NCBI GenBank assembly: GCA_964344935.1
Contig: CAYFPL010000012.1
Location: 55,242 to 119,241, forward strand
DNA length: 64,000 nucleotides
Origin: GCA-2731375 sp964344935
Lineage (GTDB): Bacteria; Pseudomonadota; Alphaproteobacteria; GCA-2731375
Direction of reading: 5' to 3'
The notes beneath the pieces were generated by a model that was not told where the DNA came from, ran no database searches, and saw only the letters and a list, made by a program, of their open reading frames with translations. Every line of letters begins with the position of its first letter. Within the stretch, counting starts at the first letter, position 1. Of the stretch, positions 9,803 through 18,845 are shown piece after piece. The translations under genes were made by a program, and so were the position numbers.

Positions 9803-10264
9803 ATGCAAACCGAGCCCTTAATCCGACGCGCTGGAGCGGCAGATGCGGAAGCCGTGAGCGGCTGCGTCCAAGCGGCTTACGCCAGGTATCTCGACCGCAT
9901 GGATCAGCCGCCTGGGCCTATGCTGCAAGACTACGCCCAGGTTATCGCAGAGCACGTCGTATGGGTGCTGTTGGTGGAGGCTTCAGTCGTCGGCGTTCTT
10001 GTCCTGATCCCGCGTCCGGATCATCTGCTATTGGACAACATCGCCGTTCATCCGGACCACCACGGCCAGGGCCTGGGTAGTCGGTTGCTGTCACTGGCGG
10101 ACAGTGAGGCCCGACGGCTGGGCCACCATGAACTGCGCCTTTATACCCACGTTACCATGACTGAGAACGTCGCCCTGTACCAAGCCAAGGGCTGGATCGC
10201 AACTGGTCAAGGAATTGAGGATGGCTATGAGCGTATCTTCATGTCTCGTCGTCTGGATCCATGA
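9803..10264 (+). CDS. GNAT-family N-acetyltransferase
   Basis: The 153 aa protein has a single GNAT domain. The acetyl-CoA-binding motif A is visible as NIAVHPDHHGQGLGSRLL, including the GQGLG pyrophosphate loop, followed by the motif B helix (LYTHVTMTENVALYQAKGW). Such enzymes acetylate small amines, amino acids, antibiotics or proteins; the acceptor cannot be read from sequence. An AGAGGATAGG ribosome-binding site precedes the ATG. It is divergent from the acyl-CoA dehydrogenase, and its last 26 bp overlap the convergent thioesterase gene. Confidence 0.85.
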   Translation: MQTEPLIRRAGAADAEAVSGCVQAAYARYLDRMDQPPGPMLQDYAQVIAEHVVWVLLVEASVVGVLVLIPRPDHLLLDNIAVHPDHHGQGLGSRLLSLADSEARRLGHHELRLYTHVTMTENVALYQAKGWIATGQGIEDGYERIFMSRRLDP

Positions 10265-10670
10265 TGTAGCCGGACAAACGTTCCCGAATGTTGTCGGGTA
10301 TGGCGAGCGAGGACCGGGTCGAAAGATCGAAGCAGACCGCGACAATTTCGGTGGTTGCGCCGATCACACCGGTTTGCGTATTGCGCAGCCGGTGCATCTG
10401 CGTCACCGATTTCGTGCCCACCTTCAAAAGTGCGCTTTCGATTTTGAACAACGCACCCAACCGCTGTTCCTGGATGAACCGAATGGTGTGCTGCGCATCG
10501 ACGAGGGTGATACCTTCGTCGCGCTGGCCGTCCGCCTCGAAACCCAGTTCGGCTAGAAAATGAAAAGCGGCGATATCGAAATGGCCCACATAATGCTGCA
10601 CGTTCATGTGGCCTAATTGATCGCAATGCCAGGGGTAGACGACTCCGCGGGCGGTTTCCATCCAGCTCAT
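10239..10670 (-). CDS. Hotdog-fold acyl-CoA thioesterase (4HBT type)
   Basis: At 143 aa this is a single hotdog domain of the 4-hydroxybenzoyl-CoA thioesterase/YbgC type, hydrolysing acyl-CoA to acid plus CoA in the cytoplasm. The active-site helix region is near residues 10-30, with the pattern YPWHCDQLGHMN then HYVGHFD; the Asp in HCDQLGH is the catalytic acid of the family. It is convergent with the GNAT gene with 26 bp overlap and divergent from glnS. The neighbouring acyl-CoA dehydrogenase suggests fatty or aromatic acyl-CoA turnover, but the chain-length preference is unknown. Confidence 0.85.
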   Translation of the reverse strand: MSWMETARGVVYPWHCDQLGHMNVQHYVGHFDIAAFHFLAELGFEADGQRDEGITLVDAQHTIRFIQEQRLGALFKIESALLKVGTKSVTQMHRLRNTQTGVIGATTEIVAVCFDLSTRSSLAIPDNIRERLSGYIMDPDDET

Positions 10671-10796
10671 GTTCTTAACTCCATGTTATTGTTCCGGCCA
10701 TTATGACCGATGCCGCGCTAGGGTCTACAGAGTTGCTTGGCATAAGGGGTCGTTTCTGTCAGAAGGGGCCCAATTCGTGACGATGGGTTGAATACG

Positions 10797-12470
10797 ATGA
10801 CCGACACTGTTGAAGAGAGCGACGGCGGAAGCGATTTTATCCGCGAGATTATCCGCGATGATCTGGCCGCCGGGCGTCACAAAAACATCGTCACCCGATT
10901 TCCGCCTGAGCCCAACGGATATCTCCATATTGGTCATGCCAAGTCCATTTGCCTGAATTTCGGTGTTGCCGAGGAATTCGCTGGCCGATGCCATTTGCGT
11001 TTTGACGACACCAATCCGACCAAGGAAGAGCAAATATTTATCGAGGCCATTCAGGAGGATGTGCGTTGGCTGGGCTTCGATTGGGGCGAACACCTCTACT
11101 ACGCTTCGGACTATTTCGAACAACTTTACCAATGGGCCGAAACGTTGATCGAGGCTGGCAAGGCCTATGTGGACGATCTGCCGGCGGATGAGATGCGCAA
11201 CTACCGCGGAACATTAACGGAAGCGGGCCGGAACAGCCCCTATAGGGACCGTGATCCGGCCGAGAATTTGGATCTGTTTCGGCGCATGCGGGCGGGTGAG
11301 TTCCCTGACGGTGCGCGGGTGCTGCGTGCCAGAATTGACATGGCATCGGGGAATATGAACATGCGTGACCCGGTGCTTTATCGCATATTACATACGCCAC
11401 ATCCGCGCACGGGCACGGATTGGTGCATCTATCCCAACTACGATTTTGCACATGGGCAATCGGATGCAATCGAGGGTATTACCCATTCGCTTTGTACCTT
11501 GGAATTTGCCGACCATCGTCCGCTATACGACTGGCTGCTTGAAAATATCGGTACAGAATCGCGGCCCAAGCAGTATGAATTTTCCCGCCTGAATCTGTCC
11601 CACGCGGCACTTTCGAAACGGCGCCTGACCCAGTTGGTAGAGGAGGGGTTGGTGGATGGTTGGGACGACCCGCGCATGCCGACGATTTCGGGGCTGCGTC
11701 GCCGGGGCGTTCCGGCGGCCGCGATCCGCGATTTTATTTCGCGCCTTGCCATAACCAAGAGCGACGGCCTTGTCGAAATGGCCATGCTGGAACATTGCAT
11801 TCGCGATTATCTGAACGTGGAGGCGCCGCGTCGGATGGCGGTACTGCGCCCCTTGAAGGTGGTGATTGAAAATTATCCTGAAGGCGCAGAAGAACTGTTG
11901 GTCGCGCAGAACCATCCGGCCAACCCGGAAATGGGACAGCGCGAGATACCTTTCTCGCGCGAGCTCTATGTCGAGCGGGATGATTTCATGGAAGACCCGC
12001 CGAAGAAGTTTTTTCGTTTGGGGCCTGGCCGCGAAGTTCGTTTGCGTTATGCCTATTTCATCACATGCCAGGAGGTAGTGAAAGACGAGGCGGGCGAAGT
12101 CGTGGAACTGCGCTGCACCTACGATCCGGAAACCAAGGGCGGCAATGCACCTGACGGACGCAAAGTCAAAGGCACAATACATTGGCTGTCGGCAAATCAT
12201 GCCGTTCCTGGCGAGGCGCGGCTGTACGAAAATCTGTTCAACAGCGAGGAGCCACCCAGCGGTGACGGCTTTCTTGATGACCTCAACCCGGCCTCCCTAG
12301 AAGTCTTGCCGCAAGTCTGGCTGGAGCCGGCACTTGCGGATCTGCCCACTGCCCAGCCGGTGCAATTTGAGCGGCTGGGTTATTTTTGCCGGGACCGGGC
12401 CAGTGAAACGGTTTTCAACCGCACACTAGGCTTGCGGGATAGTTGGGCAAAGATTAAAGGCAAGGTCTGA
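10797..12470 (+). CDS. glnS: Glutaminyl-tRNA synthetase
   Basis: This class I synthetase charges tRNA-Gln with glutamine. From the ATG at 10797 the protein has 557 aa. The HIGH signature is at residues 44-47 (PNGYLHIGHAK), the KMSKS loop appears as LSKRRL, and the C-terminal beta-barrel anticodon-binding domains follow. GlnRS rather than the non-discriminating GluRS (which has an unrelated helical anticodon domain) is supported by the FDDTNPTKEE segment with a C-terminal beta-rich half. A TTG three codons upstream is an alternative start; no strong Shine-Dalgarno is seen. Many alphaproteobacteria lack GlnRS and use GatCAB, so this gene probably traces to an old transfer. Confidence 0.95.
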   Translation: MTDTVEESDGGSDFIREIIRDDLAAGRHKNIVTRFPPEPNGYLHIGHAKSICLNFGVAEEFAGRCHLRFDDTNPTKEEQIFIEAIQEDVRWLGFDWGEHLYYASDYFEQLYQWAETLIEAGKAYVDDLPADEMRNYRGTLTEAGRNSPYRDRDPAENLDLFRRMRAGEFPDGARVLRARIDMASGNMNMRDPVLYRILHTPHPRTGTDWCIYPNYDFAHGQSDAIEGITHSLCTLEFADHRPLYDWLLENIGTESRPKQYEFSRLNLSHAALSKRRLTQLVEEGLVDGWDDPRMPTISGLRRRGVPAAAIRDFISRLAITKSDGLVEMAMLEHCIRDYLNVEAPRRMAVLRPLKVVIENYPEGAEELLVAQNHPANPEMGQREIPFSRELYVERDDFMEDPPKKFFRLGPGREVRLRYAYFITCQEVVKDEAGEVVELRCTYDPETKGGNAPDGRKVKGTIHWLSANHAVPGEARLYENLFNSEEPPSGDGFLDDLNPASLEVLPQVWLEPALADLPTAQPVQFERLGYFCRDRASETVFNRTLGLRDSWAKIKGKV

Positions 12471-12496
12471 TCGGCGTATTCGAATAGACGCGTCGG

Positions 12497-15400
12497 CTAA
12501 TCTAAGAATTTGTCCCAGCGGTGCATCACGTTGTCCAAATTGCCGCCTTCTGTCACGCCGTAAAGGCGCTTTGACATCAACAGCATTTGTCCGCCGTCAC
12601 GGCTCAGGGGCCGGAAGGCAAGCGAGCCGGCGCGCCGGGAGGAAGTGGCCAGGAAGAGCTCGAACGGTATTCTGATGTAGATGCCCTTATCAAAACTGCC
12701 TTCGCCAAATTCCTCGGCCGATACGTTAGTGAAAGTGGCCCAGCCACCGACGGCGATACCGGAATCGAATACACGAAGAATACCGAACTGTGCGCCGCGG
12801 TCTCCAGCTAGGAACTGGCCAGCATGAATCTCACCCAACAAGCCCATGAATGGCATTTTGTAATAGACGTTGAGGTGTCCGGTGGTGACTTCGTAGTCCA
12901 AGAAATCGAGGCGTTGATCGTAATCTCTCTGGCGAACCCGGTTGATGTCCACGCTCATAGCCAGCCGGGATCCATAGGGGCGATAGAGTATTTCGCCACC
13001 GACGCCGCCAAACATGGTTTCGAAAATGCCGGCCGAAACCCTGCCGAACCAATTTTCAGCCGGCTGGAACAAATAGTCGGTCTGTAGCTGCGCGATATTC
13101 CTGTCTTCGCCTTCCTGATGATAGAGCCTCAAGTCACTTCGAACATGAGGCAGTTGGCTGTCGGAGACGAGTGTGATCTCATCCAATGTCGAAGTGATGT
13201 TCTTGCCGACGGTGCCCTTGACGGAAAGGCCACGGTAGAGTTCTGCATTTGCCGAAATCGCCAACCAAATTTGGTACAGATACAACGCGTCTGGGCCACC
13301 GATATGGCTCTTCAGCGCCGGACGAATTTCCCAACCCAAAGTAGGGTATCGACGAGGGTTGTTGATAGAGGTCACGTCTTCGGTCTTCTTCTTGTCGAAC
13401 GGTGGGGTCGGCTGCGGCCCGGATATCGTCGAACGGGCCCAGATTTCTTCAGGACTGCCTCGTCTCTGGACCGCCGCTTCCAAATCGCTACGCAGAAGCA
13501 TCACTCGGGCCATTTCCAGACCGCCGTTCAGGGTGACGACTTCGATCTCCTCGACGCTGGGCGGCGAATGAGACGCGACGATGCGGCTTGCGCGGCCCAC
13601 ATTGCGGGAATGCTCCCGGAATTTGGTCGGCGTAACATGGATTGTGGCCCGGCGCCGGCTGATTTCGAACTTGTCCACGGTAAAGTTCGCGGCTTCGAGG
13701 TCCTTGAAAATCTTAAGCGCCAGTTCGTTCTTTTCATTGTCCGTCAGCGCCGGAATCTCGTCCTCCGTGCCTGCTTTCCCTTCGCCTTTGCCGGCGGTCA
13801 TGCCACCAAGATCGTTCCGCCGTAGCGTTACACGTGTCTGTTCGACGCCAGCCGTCAGGCGAACGACTTCCACGGAGGAAACATCGTTCGGCGCGTGGGC
13901 GGCGATCAACCGAGCGACGTCTTCATCGCCGGCTCTTGATTTTGTGGGCCTGTCCGTCGGGCTGGCAGAAACCTGAACTTTGACCTCTCCTTTAGTCATG
14001 TCAAGCGATTCAACCGTGTAACCTTCCGCTTCCAGACCATCGAAGATTTGATCGACCATAGCAGCGCGCCTGACGTCTGCGCGGCGGAGGACGGCGCGGC
14101 TTTTCTGCGCGCCTTGAGCGACCTGCACGATTTCGACTTCCTGCAAGGGCGTCGGTGCCGCGTTGAATATGATCTCGGCCGCGTCCCGTTCTACCTCGTC
14201 GCTCAAACGGGGAAGCTCAGACATGACAAGCCGGGCCCGTGCATGGGTGATTTCTATGGATTCAATTAGAAATCCTTTCGCTTCGAGATTGTCGAATATG
14301 TAATCCACAATATTGCCGCGTTCGATTTCGCCGCGAGTCAAACTTACCTGCCGAAATTCACCACCGACGCCGGTTTCAACCAAGGTTATGCGATCTGAAT
14401 TCGTCGGTAGGGCAACGGCTACAAGCCTTGCAGCTTCCAACTGGCGTTCTTTCGATGCCTGCCGCAATCCTGTTGATAGGTAAATTTTCGCTTCGTCGGC
14501 TTCGATCTCCACCGACGAAATCTCCATGTTATTTTCCGAAAACCCAGTGAATAGCGCGTCGACCATGTCGGCATCGGACGAATGGTTTTTGGAGCCACTC
14601 GCGACCCTCGTCTTTGTTGGCAATCGGATTGGATCGCCTGGTTGAATAACCTTTGTTGCTCGGCGACGTTGAATGTCGAAGTCTCGATCACCGCTAACTG
14701 CCAAGTTGGTCATGCCCTGCGGATTTGTTGCCGCCTTCGGACGCACTTTCAATTTCGGCGGCGGGGGGTCAAATTTCGGCAGGCTGACATCGTTTACATT
14801 TGATCGCATGGAGGTGCGGAACATGGCAATATTGCCACGTTCATAGGCCCCAGATAGCTCGAGCCAGGGAAATGGTCTGTAAACAAAGCCGACATTGATC
14901 GGCAGGTCTCTTTTGAATTCGTTGCCCAGTGGCTCCGACTTATAGTCCTGGGTGCTGGCCTCCAATTTCATTGACAGACCCTTGACAGGCGTGCGCCAAA
15001 CGACGCCCCCAAAGAATCCGATGTTTTCGCCCGACAAATAGTCGCTGAAATTCGCTTCGCCGCCCAGACCGCCGTCGCTATCGCGCGCGCGAAACACATC
15101 TGAAACATTGATCAGCGGGTTCTTTATATCACTGCCCGAAGCAAAGTAGCCCCAGCCAATTCCAGCCGAAAAATCCAAATCATAGTAACTCTTGGACGCC
15201 ACTAAATACTCGCCGGAGAATAGTCCGGTGCCAATACCATCCTGGAGTCCGAATGCTATCTGCGGCGCAAACTTTCCCTCTTCAAGCAATAGAAATTTCA
15301 GATCAGCGCCTCGATCCTGAAAGTCTTCGTCAGAAGCTAGGCCGCCAATTGAAAATAAACGGTTGGTAATCTCAGTGTAACGGAACGTGCCCTCTAGCCA

Positions 15401-15724
15401 GGGCAAGGCCTGAAACGAGATATAATAGCGCTGATATGGATCGAGCAGAACAATTCCGACATCAAGTTCGCCGTCTTCACGAAAGCGGGCGGACCGCGTT
15501 TGTAGTAAACCGATACTGCCGAAGTCGTTAGCAGTGTGCCAGTTGGTCGTCTGTTCAACTGCGTTGGGGTTGGCCAAGGTCGTCGGGCCCCAGGACACCG
15601 ACAAGATGGCAATGAAGACTGTAAATGCCAGTCCGATGCCGGGAAGCAATAGCTTCATGATCCGCTTCTGCAACAATTTCAATTGCTTCGCTGGCGGCGT
15701 AATATATTGTGTCGAAACTACCAC
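12497..15724 (-). CDS. YjbH-type outer-membrane exopolysaccharide protein with four internal repeats
   Basis: The 1075 aa protein resembles YjbH/GfcD, beta-barrel proteins of exopolysaccharide and group 4 capsule loci. A hydrophobic export signal lies at about residues 24-50. Residues 60-315 and 795-1075 are rich in alternating aromatic and polar strands typical of an outer-membrane barrel. Between them, residues 387-750 hold four degenerate modules of about 84 aa. E. coli YjbH is near 700 aa, so the extra length is largely this insert. The GTG at 15724 shares its G with the stop of the upstream gene, suggesting translational coupling. An ATG at 15658 would give a more ordinary signal peptide; both ribosome-binding sites are weak. 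Role in secretion is inferred from family and neighbours. Confidence 0.75.
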   Translation of the reverse strand: MVVSTQYITPPAKQLKLLQKRIMKLLLPGIGLAFTVFIAILSVSWGPTTLANPNAVEQTTNWHTANDFGSIGLLQTRSARFREDGELDVGIVLLDPYQRYYISFQALPWLEGTFRYTEITNRLFSIGGLASDEDFQDRGADLKFLLLEEGKFAPQIAFGLQDGIGTGLFSGEYLVASKSYYDLDFSAGIGWGYFASGSDIKNPLINVSDVFRARDSDGGLGGEANFSDYLSGENIGFFGGVVWRTPVKGLSMKLEASTQDYKSEPLGNEFKRDLPINVGFVYRPFPWLELSGAYERGNIAMFRTSMRSNVNDVSLPKFDPPPPKLKVRPKAATNPQGMTNLAVSGDRDFDIQRRRATKVIQPGDPIRLPTKTRVASGSKNHSSDADMVDALFTGFSENNMEISSVEIEADEAKIYLSTGLRQASKERQLEAARLVAVALPTNSDRITLVETGVGGEFRQVSLTRGEIERGNIVDYIFDNLEAKGFLIESIEITHARARLVMSELPRLSDEVERDAAEIIFNAAPTPLQEVEIVQVAQGAQKSRAVLRRADVRRAAMVDQIFDGLEAEGYTVESLDMTKGEVKVQVSASPTDRPTKSRAGDEDVARLIAAHAPNDVSSVEVVRLTAGVEQTRVTLRRNDLGGMTAGKGEGKAGTEDEIPALTDNEKNELALKIFKDLEAANFTVDKFEISRRRATIHVTPTKFREHSRNVGRASRIVASHSPPSVEEIEVVTLNGGLEMARVMLLRSDLEAAVQRRGSPEEIWARSTISGPQPTPPFDKKKTEDVTSINNPRRYPTLGWEIRPALKSHIGGPDALYLYQIWLAISANAELYRGLSVKGTVGKNITSTLDEITLVSDSQLPHVRSDLRLYHQEGEDRNIAQLQTDYLFQPAENWFGRVSAGIFETMFGGVGGEILYRPYGSRLAMSVDINRVRQRDYDQRLDFLDYEVTTGHLNVYYKMPFMGLLGEIHAGQFLAGDRGAQFGILRVFDSGIAVGGWATFTNVSAEEFGEGSFDKGIYIRIPFELFLATSSRRAGSLAFRPLSRDGGQMLLMSKRLYGVTEGGNLDNVMHRWDKFLD
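13475..14566 (-). repeat. Four tandem ~84-aa modules inside the YjbH-type protein
   Basis: Protein residues about 387-469, 470-553, 555-640 and 667-750 align to one another. Each starts with a VDxIFDxLEAxGF-like helix, continues with ESIEI/ESLDM and an alternating basic strand, then has an Ala-rich helix (AARLVA, AAEIIF, ARLIAAHAP, ASRIVASHSP), a VEVV strand and a closing V-x-L-x-R-x-D/E-L. Conservation is at protein level and degenerate, so the duplication is old. Confidence 0.8.
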
Positions 15725-18714
15725 TAGTCCCGGCTAATTACAGCCAAGGACGCGGCTGTTACGGCTAGCTGACTAATGATGGATGAACCTTCGCGCACCA
15801 AGGTGAACAGATCCAAAGGCGCTGGGTCTTTCGGTACGACCAGAGAACTTCCTGGTGGCAGTTGCGCCGGATTGAAGTTCCAGGCACTAAGCGCCAAGGG
15901 TTCTGCTTGGCCATTAGGGTAGACAACAAATATTCGATCTTCGTCTGCAGATCTTAGGAAGCCACCCGCTTGCCGAATGTATTGATCTGCGGTAGTGCCA
16001 GCGACAAACTGTAGTGCCCCGGGGTTTAACACATCACCGATCACCGTAACAAAATTGGGCCTTTTGGGCATGTACAAACGATCACCCGGTTCCAGGACCG
16101 CATCCAATTCCGGTCGCACCTGTAGCACAGTCGGATCTGTTTCCGTCACCACTCGTCCCAAAGATTCAACCGCACCCAACTGTTCGGCAAATTGTTGTAA
16201 GGCCAAAATGGAAATTGGGTTGACGTTCCGCTGGACCGCGACCACCGCCAAGGCCGAGTTTAGTTCGCGGGCCGCTCTTTGCAGACCCGCCCGCTGGGCC
16301 GATTGTACCCGCTTTCGCGTGAAGACACCGCCGTAGGGATAAGCCTGATCCGTCAGGCCGCCGGCCCTGGCAATGACTTCCGACAACCTTTCGCCACGCT
16401 TAATTTCATATAGTCCGGGCCTGGTAAATTCGCCCACTAACAACACGGGACCGGTATCCCTATCCGTCACGACAGGATTGAAACGTACCACGTCGCCGGG
16501 CCCGACCATGACCTTGTCGGCGCCGGCCTTCGCCAAATTGACTAGGCCTCGCGTCGTGTCGGACGAACCTTTAAGGGAATCCGGCGTGTAACGTGAAATT
16601 TCAACTCGCGTCAGATCGGCCTCGCGACTTAGGCCGCCCGCGACCGCGATCAATTCGGTCAACCTCACCTTGCCGACGATGGGGTAGGCCCCCGGCCGGC
16701 GGACTTCACCGTTGACTGCAACGGCGTGTTCAAGTGCCAATGGAAGTAGTCCGCCATAGGTGTGAAATATGGGGGGGCAGACCTGTCGGTTGATGCGCGC
16801 AGCACCCGCAGTATCAATTGTACGAATGGCATTCGCATAACGATTTGCTGAATTCACCGAAACGATCGCTAGTAACTGACGCATTCCGTCACAAATGCCG
16901 AAGAGCTTCTTTTCGAGCTCCTCCTCGTCGTCTTCTTCTCCTTCCTCACCCAACGGATCTTTGGATGGCCGGCTGCGAACGCCAAGAACTCTCCTCAGGA
17001 CTTTTGTAGCCTGGGCTTCTTCCGCGTCTGCATCTTGTGAGCCGGATTGCTCAACTTCCGAGCTTTGTGCTTCGAGATCTTGTTGCCTCAGTTCGGCATC
17101 GATGCGTTGGCTGACGACATCTTGTACATTCGCCGACGACAAAAAACGGACATCCTTTGCGCCGAGCACAATCAGCCGATCGCCGTCGCGAAGGGCGTAG
17201 TCCTCTTGGCCTTGCAAGATGTTCATTAAGTTAAGAGGGAAAAAGCGCCTTGCCTGGGTCCGAGGATCTGTCGTTTCCAAAGCGCCCATCAAAAGGTAAG
17301 GATCGCGCCTAAGCGCACTCTTTCCACCCAACAAACCAGCGACGCTTTTGGTGGACAATATGGATCGGCGGCCGGGTACATGGACGTGACCGTCAACCAT
17401 GACGCCGCCAATTTGGATGTTCTGTTTTCGGCTAACCCGTACGATATCGCCATCTTGTATTTTTGCGGCAAGGTTGGCGTGTTCGGTCAACTGTTGGCCG
17501 CCAGAATCTTCGAATGTGAGATGATGGAAAACGTTGCCTCGCGGACGTATGGGACCGCCGGACATCTTAAGCGCTTCCGCAATTGTGAGGGTCCGGCGTT
17601 CTTCCGGCATTTCGAATATCCCCGGACGCTTGACATCACCGGCCAAGGCGAACGTGGTGCCTAAAGGCGGGACGATGACTCTGTCACCGTCACGTAGCGT
17701 CAAATCTCGCGCCGACAGGCCCGAATAAAGGAGATCGTAAGCATCGAGCCAGAATACTTCGTCTCCCCGTTGTACGTGGATTCGCCGTACGCTGCCGGTT
17801 TTCTTGATGCCACCCCCCAAACGTATGGCATCGATCACTGTACTCAACGCCGTAAGTTGCTTCTGTCCCGGCTCCCGGATTTCACCCAGGAGCAACACCT
17901 TGACGATCCGCACCGCCCCCAACGAAACAAAGACGTCCGTGCCGAGGTGTTTCGCCGCCGTGCGCGCGGCTATTTCTCTTCGGACCTCGCCGAAGGTATG
18001 CCCAGAAGCCAAAATGGGTTTGAAATTCGGCAACAAGAGCCGGCCCTTGCGGTCGATCCGCGCATCAACCGTTCTGTTTACGCGGCCGACAAATGTAACG
18101 ATTAGTTCATCGTCTACACCCAGGACATAGTCCGGGAAGATTGTTCCGGTATCCAGCGCCCGGAGGTTGGCCTCTTGACCGAACCATTCATATCCGTACT
18201 GCAGCAGCAATTCCGATGCACGTAAACAATAGTCCTTTTCGAGGGCCGAGAACTGTCGAATAATTGACACCAATTCCCGCTGCGCCCCTGTCAATTGCTG
18301 TTTGCAATATCGATCCGCAAGCAGTTGCTGTTCTCGTGTCAACAATCCCTGTTTTTCAAACTTTACTTGTTCGGTGGATTGGGAAAAATCAACTGTACCA
18401 CTGGCCCCCGAGCGTGACTTACCCTGCAGTTCCTGTAAGGCATCAGCGCCTTCCCTGCGCGCGGCGTCCAAGGTCGATGATGATCGGCCTTCGAGAGCGT
18501 CGATGGCGCCAGATTTCTGCAACGTTTGCAGTTGTTCCAGCAAACCACCCAAGGCGCCGCCGGGCGTGTTGCTTCTTTGCGCCTCGACATCGTGCGGAGC
18601 CAGCAATATCGACAGGACGATCAGAAGGGTCCAAAATAGCGGCGAACGATCAAAACTTCTGAAAGCCGGCGACGTTTCCATCACTTTCGAAAAATTTCCA
18701 ATTCCGCGAACCAT
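15724..18714 (-). CDS. Giant polysaccharide export protein with PES and multiple SLBB domains
   Basis: From the ATG at 18714 (GAGGA six bases upstream) the protein has 996 aa. An N-terminal signal/anchor (about residues 12-45) is followed by an alpha-helical, Gln-rich stretch, then a Wza-like polysaccharide export (PES) domain near 190-270 (PDYVLGVDDELIV...GRLLLP). At least five and probably six SLBB-like units follow, recognisable by repeats of GEIREPG, GDVKRPGIFE, GEVRRPGAYP, GEFTRPGLYE and GDVLNPGAL. A strongly acidic linker (GEEGEEDDEEELE) separates the first three from the rest. Wza is about 380 aa, so this is a very extended relative; no lipobox Cys follows the signal. It is translationally coupled to the YjbH-type gene and divergent from the YjbF-type lipoprotein. 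Upstream ATGs at 18747 and 18807 are alternatives. Confidence 0.85.
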   Translation of the reverse strand: MVRGIGNFSKVMETSPAFRSFDRSPLFWTLLIVLSILLAPHDVEAQRSNTPGGALGGLLEQLQTLQKSGAIDALEGRSSSTLDAARREGADALQELQGKSRSGASGTVDFSQSTEQVKFEKQGLLTREQQLLADRYCKQQLTGAQRELVSIIRQFSALEKDYCLRASELLLQYGYEWFGQEANLRALDTGTIFPDYVLGVDDELIVTFVGRVNRTVDARIDRKGRLLLPNFKPILASGHTFGEVRREIAARTAAKHLGTDVFVSLGAVRIVKVLLLGEIREPGQKQLTALSTVIDAIRLGGGIKKTGSVRRIHVQRGDEVFWLDAYDLLYSGLSARDLTLRDGDRVIVPPLGTTFALAGDVKRPGIFEMPEERRTLTIAEALKMSGGPIRPRGNVFHHLTFEDSGGQQLTEHANLAAKIQDGDIVRVSRKQNIQIGGVMVDGHVHVPGRRSILSTKSVAGLLGGKSALRRDPYLLMGALETTDPRTQARRFFPLNLMNILQGQEDYALRDGDRLIVLGAKDVRFLSSANVQDVVSQRIDAELRQQDLEAQSSEVEQSGSQDADAEEAQATKVLRRVLGVRSRPSKDPLGEEGEEDDEEELEKKLFGICDGMRQLLAIVSVNSANRYANAIRTIDTAGAARINRQVCPPIFHTYGGLLPLALEHAVAVNGEVRRPGAYPIVGKVRLTELIAVAGGLSREADLTRVEISRYTPDSLKGSSDTTRGLVNLAKAGADKVMVGPGDVVRFNPVVTDRDTGPVLLVGEFTRPGLYEIKRGERLSEVIARAGGLTDQAYPYGGVFTRKRVQSAQRAGLQRAARELNSALAVVAVQRNVNPISILALQQFAEQLGAVESLGRVVTETDPTVLQVRPELDAVLEPGDRLYMPKRPNFVTVIGDVLNPGALQFVAGTTADQYIRQAGGFLRSADEDRIFVVYPNGQAEPLALSAWNFNPAQLPPGSSLVVPKDPAPLDLFTLVREGSSIISQLAVTAASLAVISRD

Positions 18715-18845
18715 TCCATGTCCTCGATTTCTTTTCACAAACGTCATGCATATCCCGATTTGGTAGATACTCCAATCGCCGATAAGAGCCTTTCCTTTGC
18801 TCACCAACTAATCAAGTCACCAAATTTTCAAAATGGTGTGCGGTT
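18715..18845. promoter_or_regulatory. Divergent control region of the exopolysaccharide locus
   Basis: This 131 bp AT-rich gap separates the oppositely directed export and lipoprotein genes, so it should contain both promoters. It includes the GAGGA ribosome-binding site of the export gene and an imperfect inverted repeat (CACC...TTTT-C-AAAA...GGTG) just before the GTG of the lipoprotein gene. No firm -35/-10 boxes are assigned. Confidence 0.35.
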
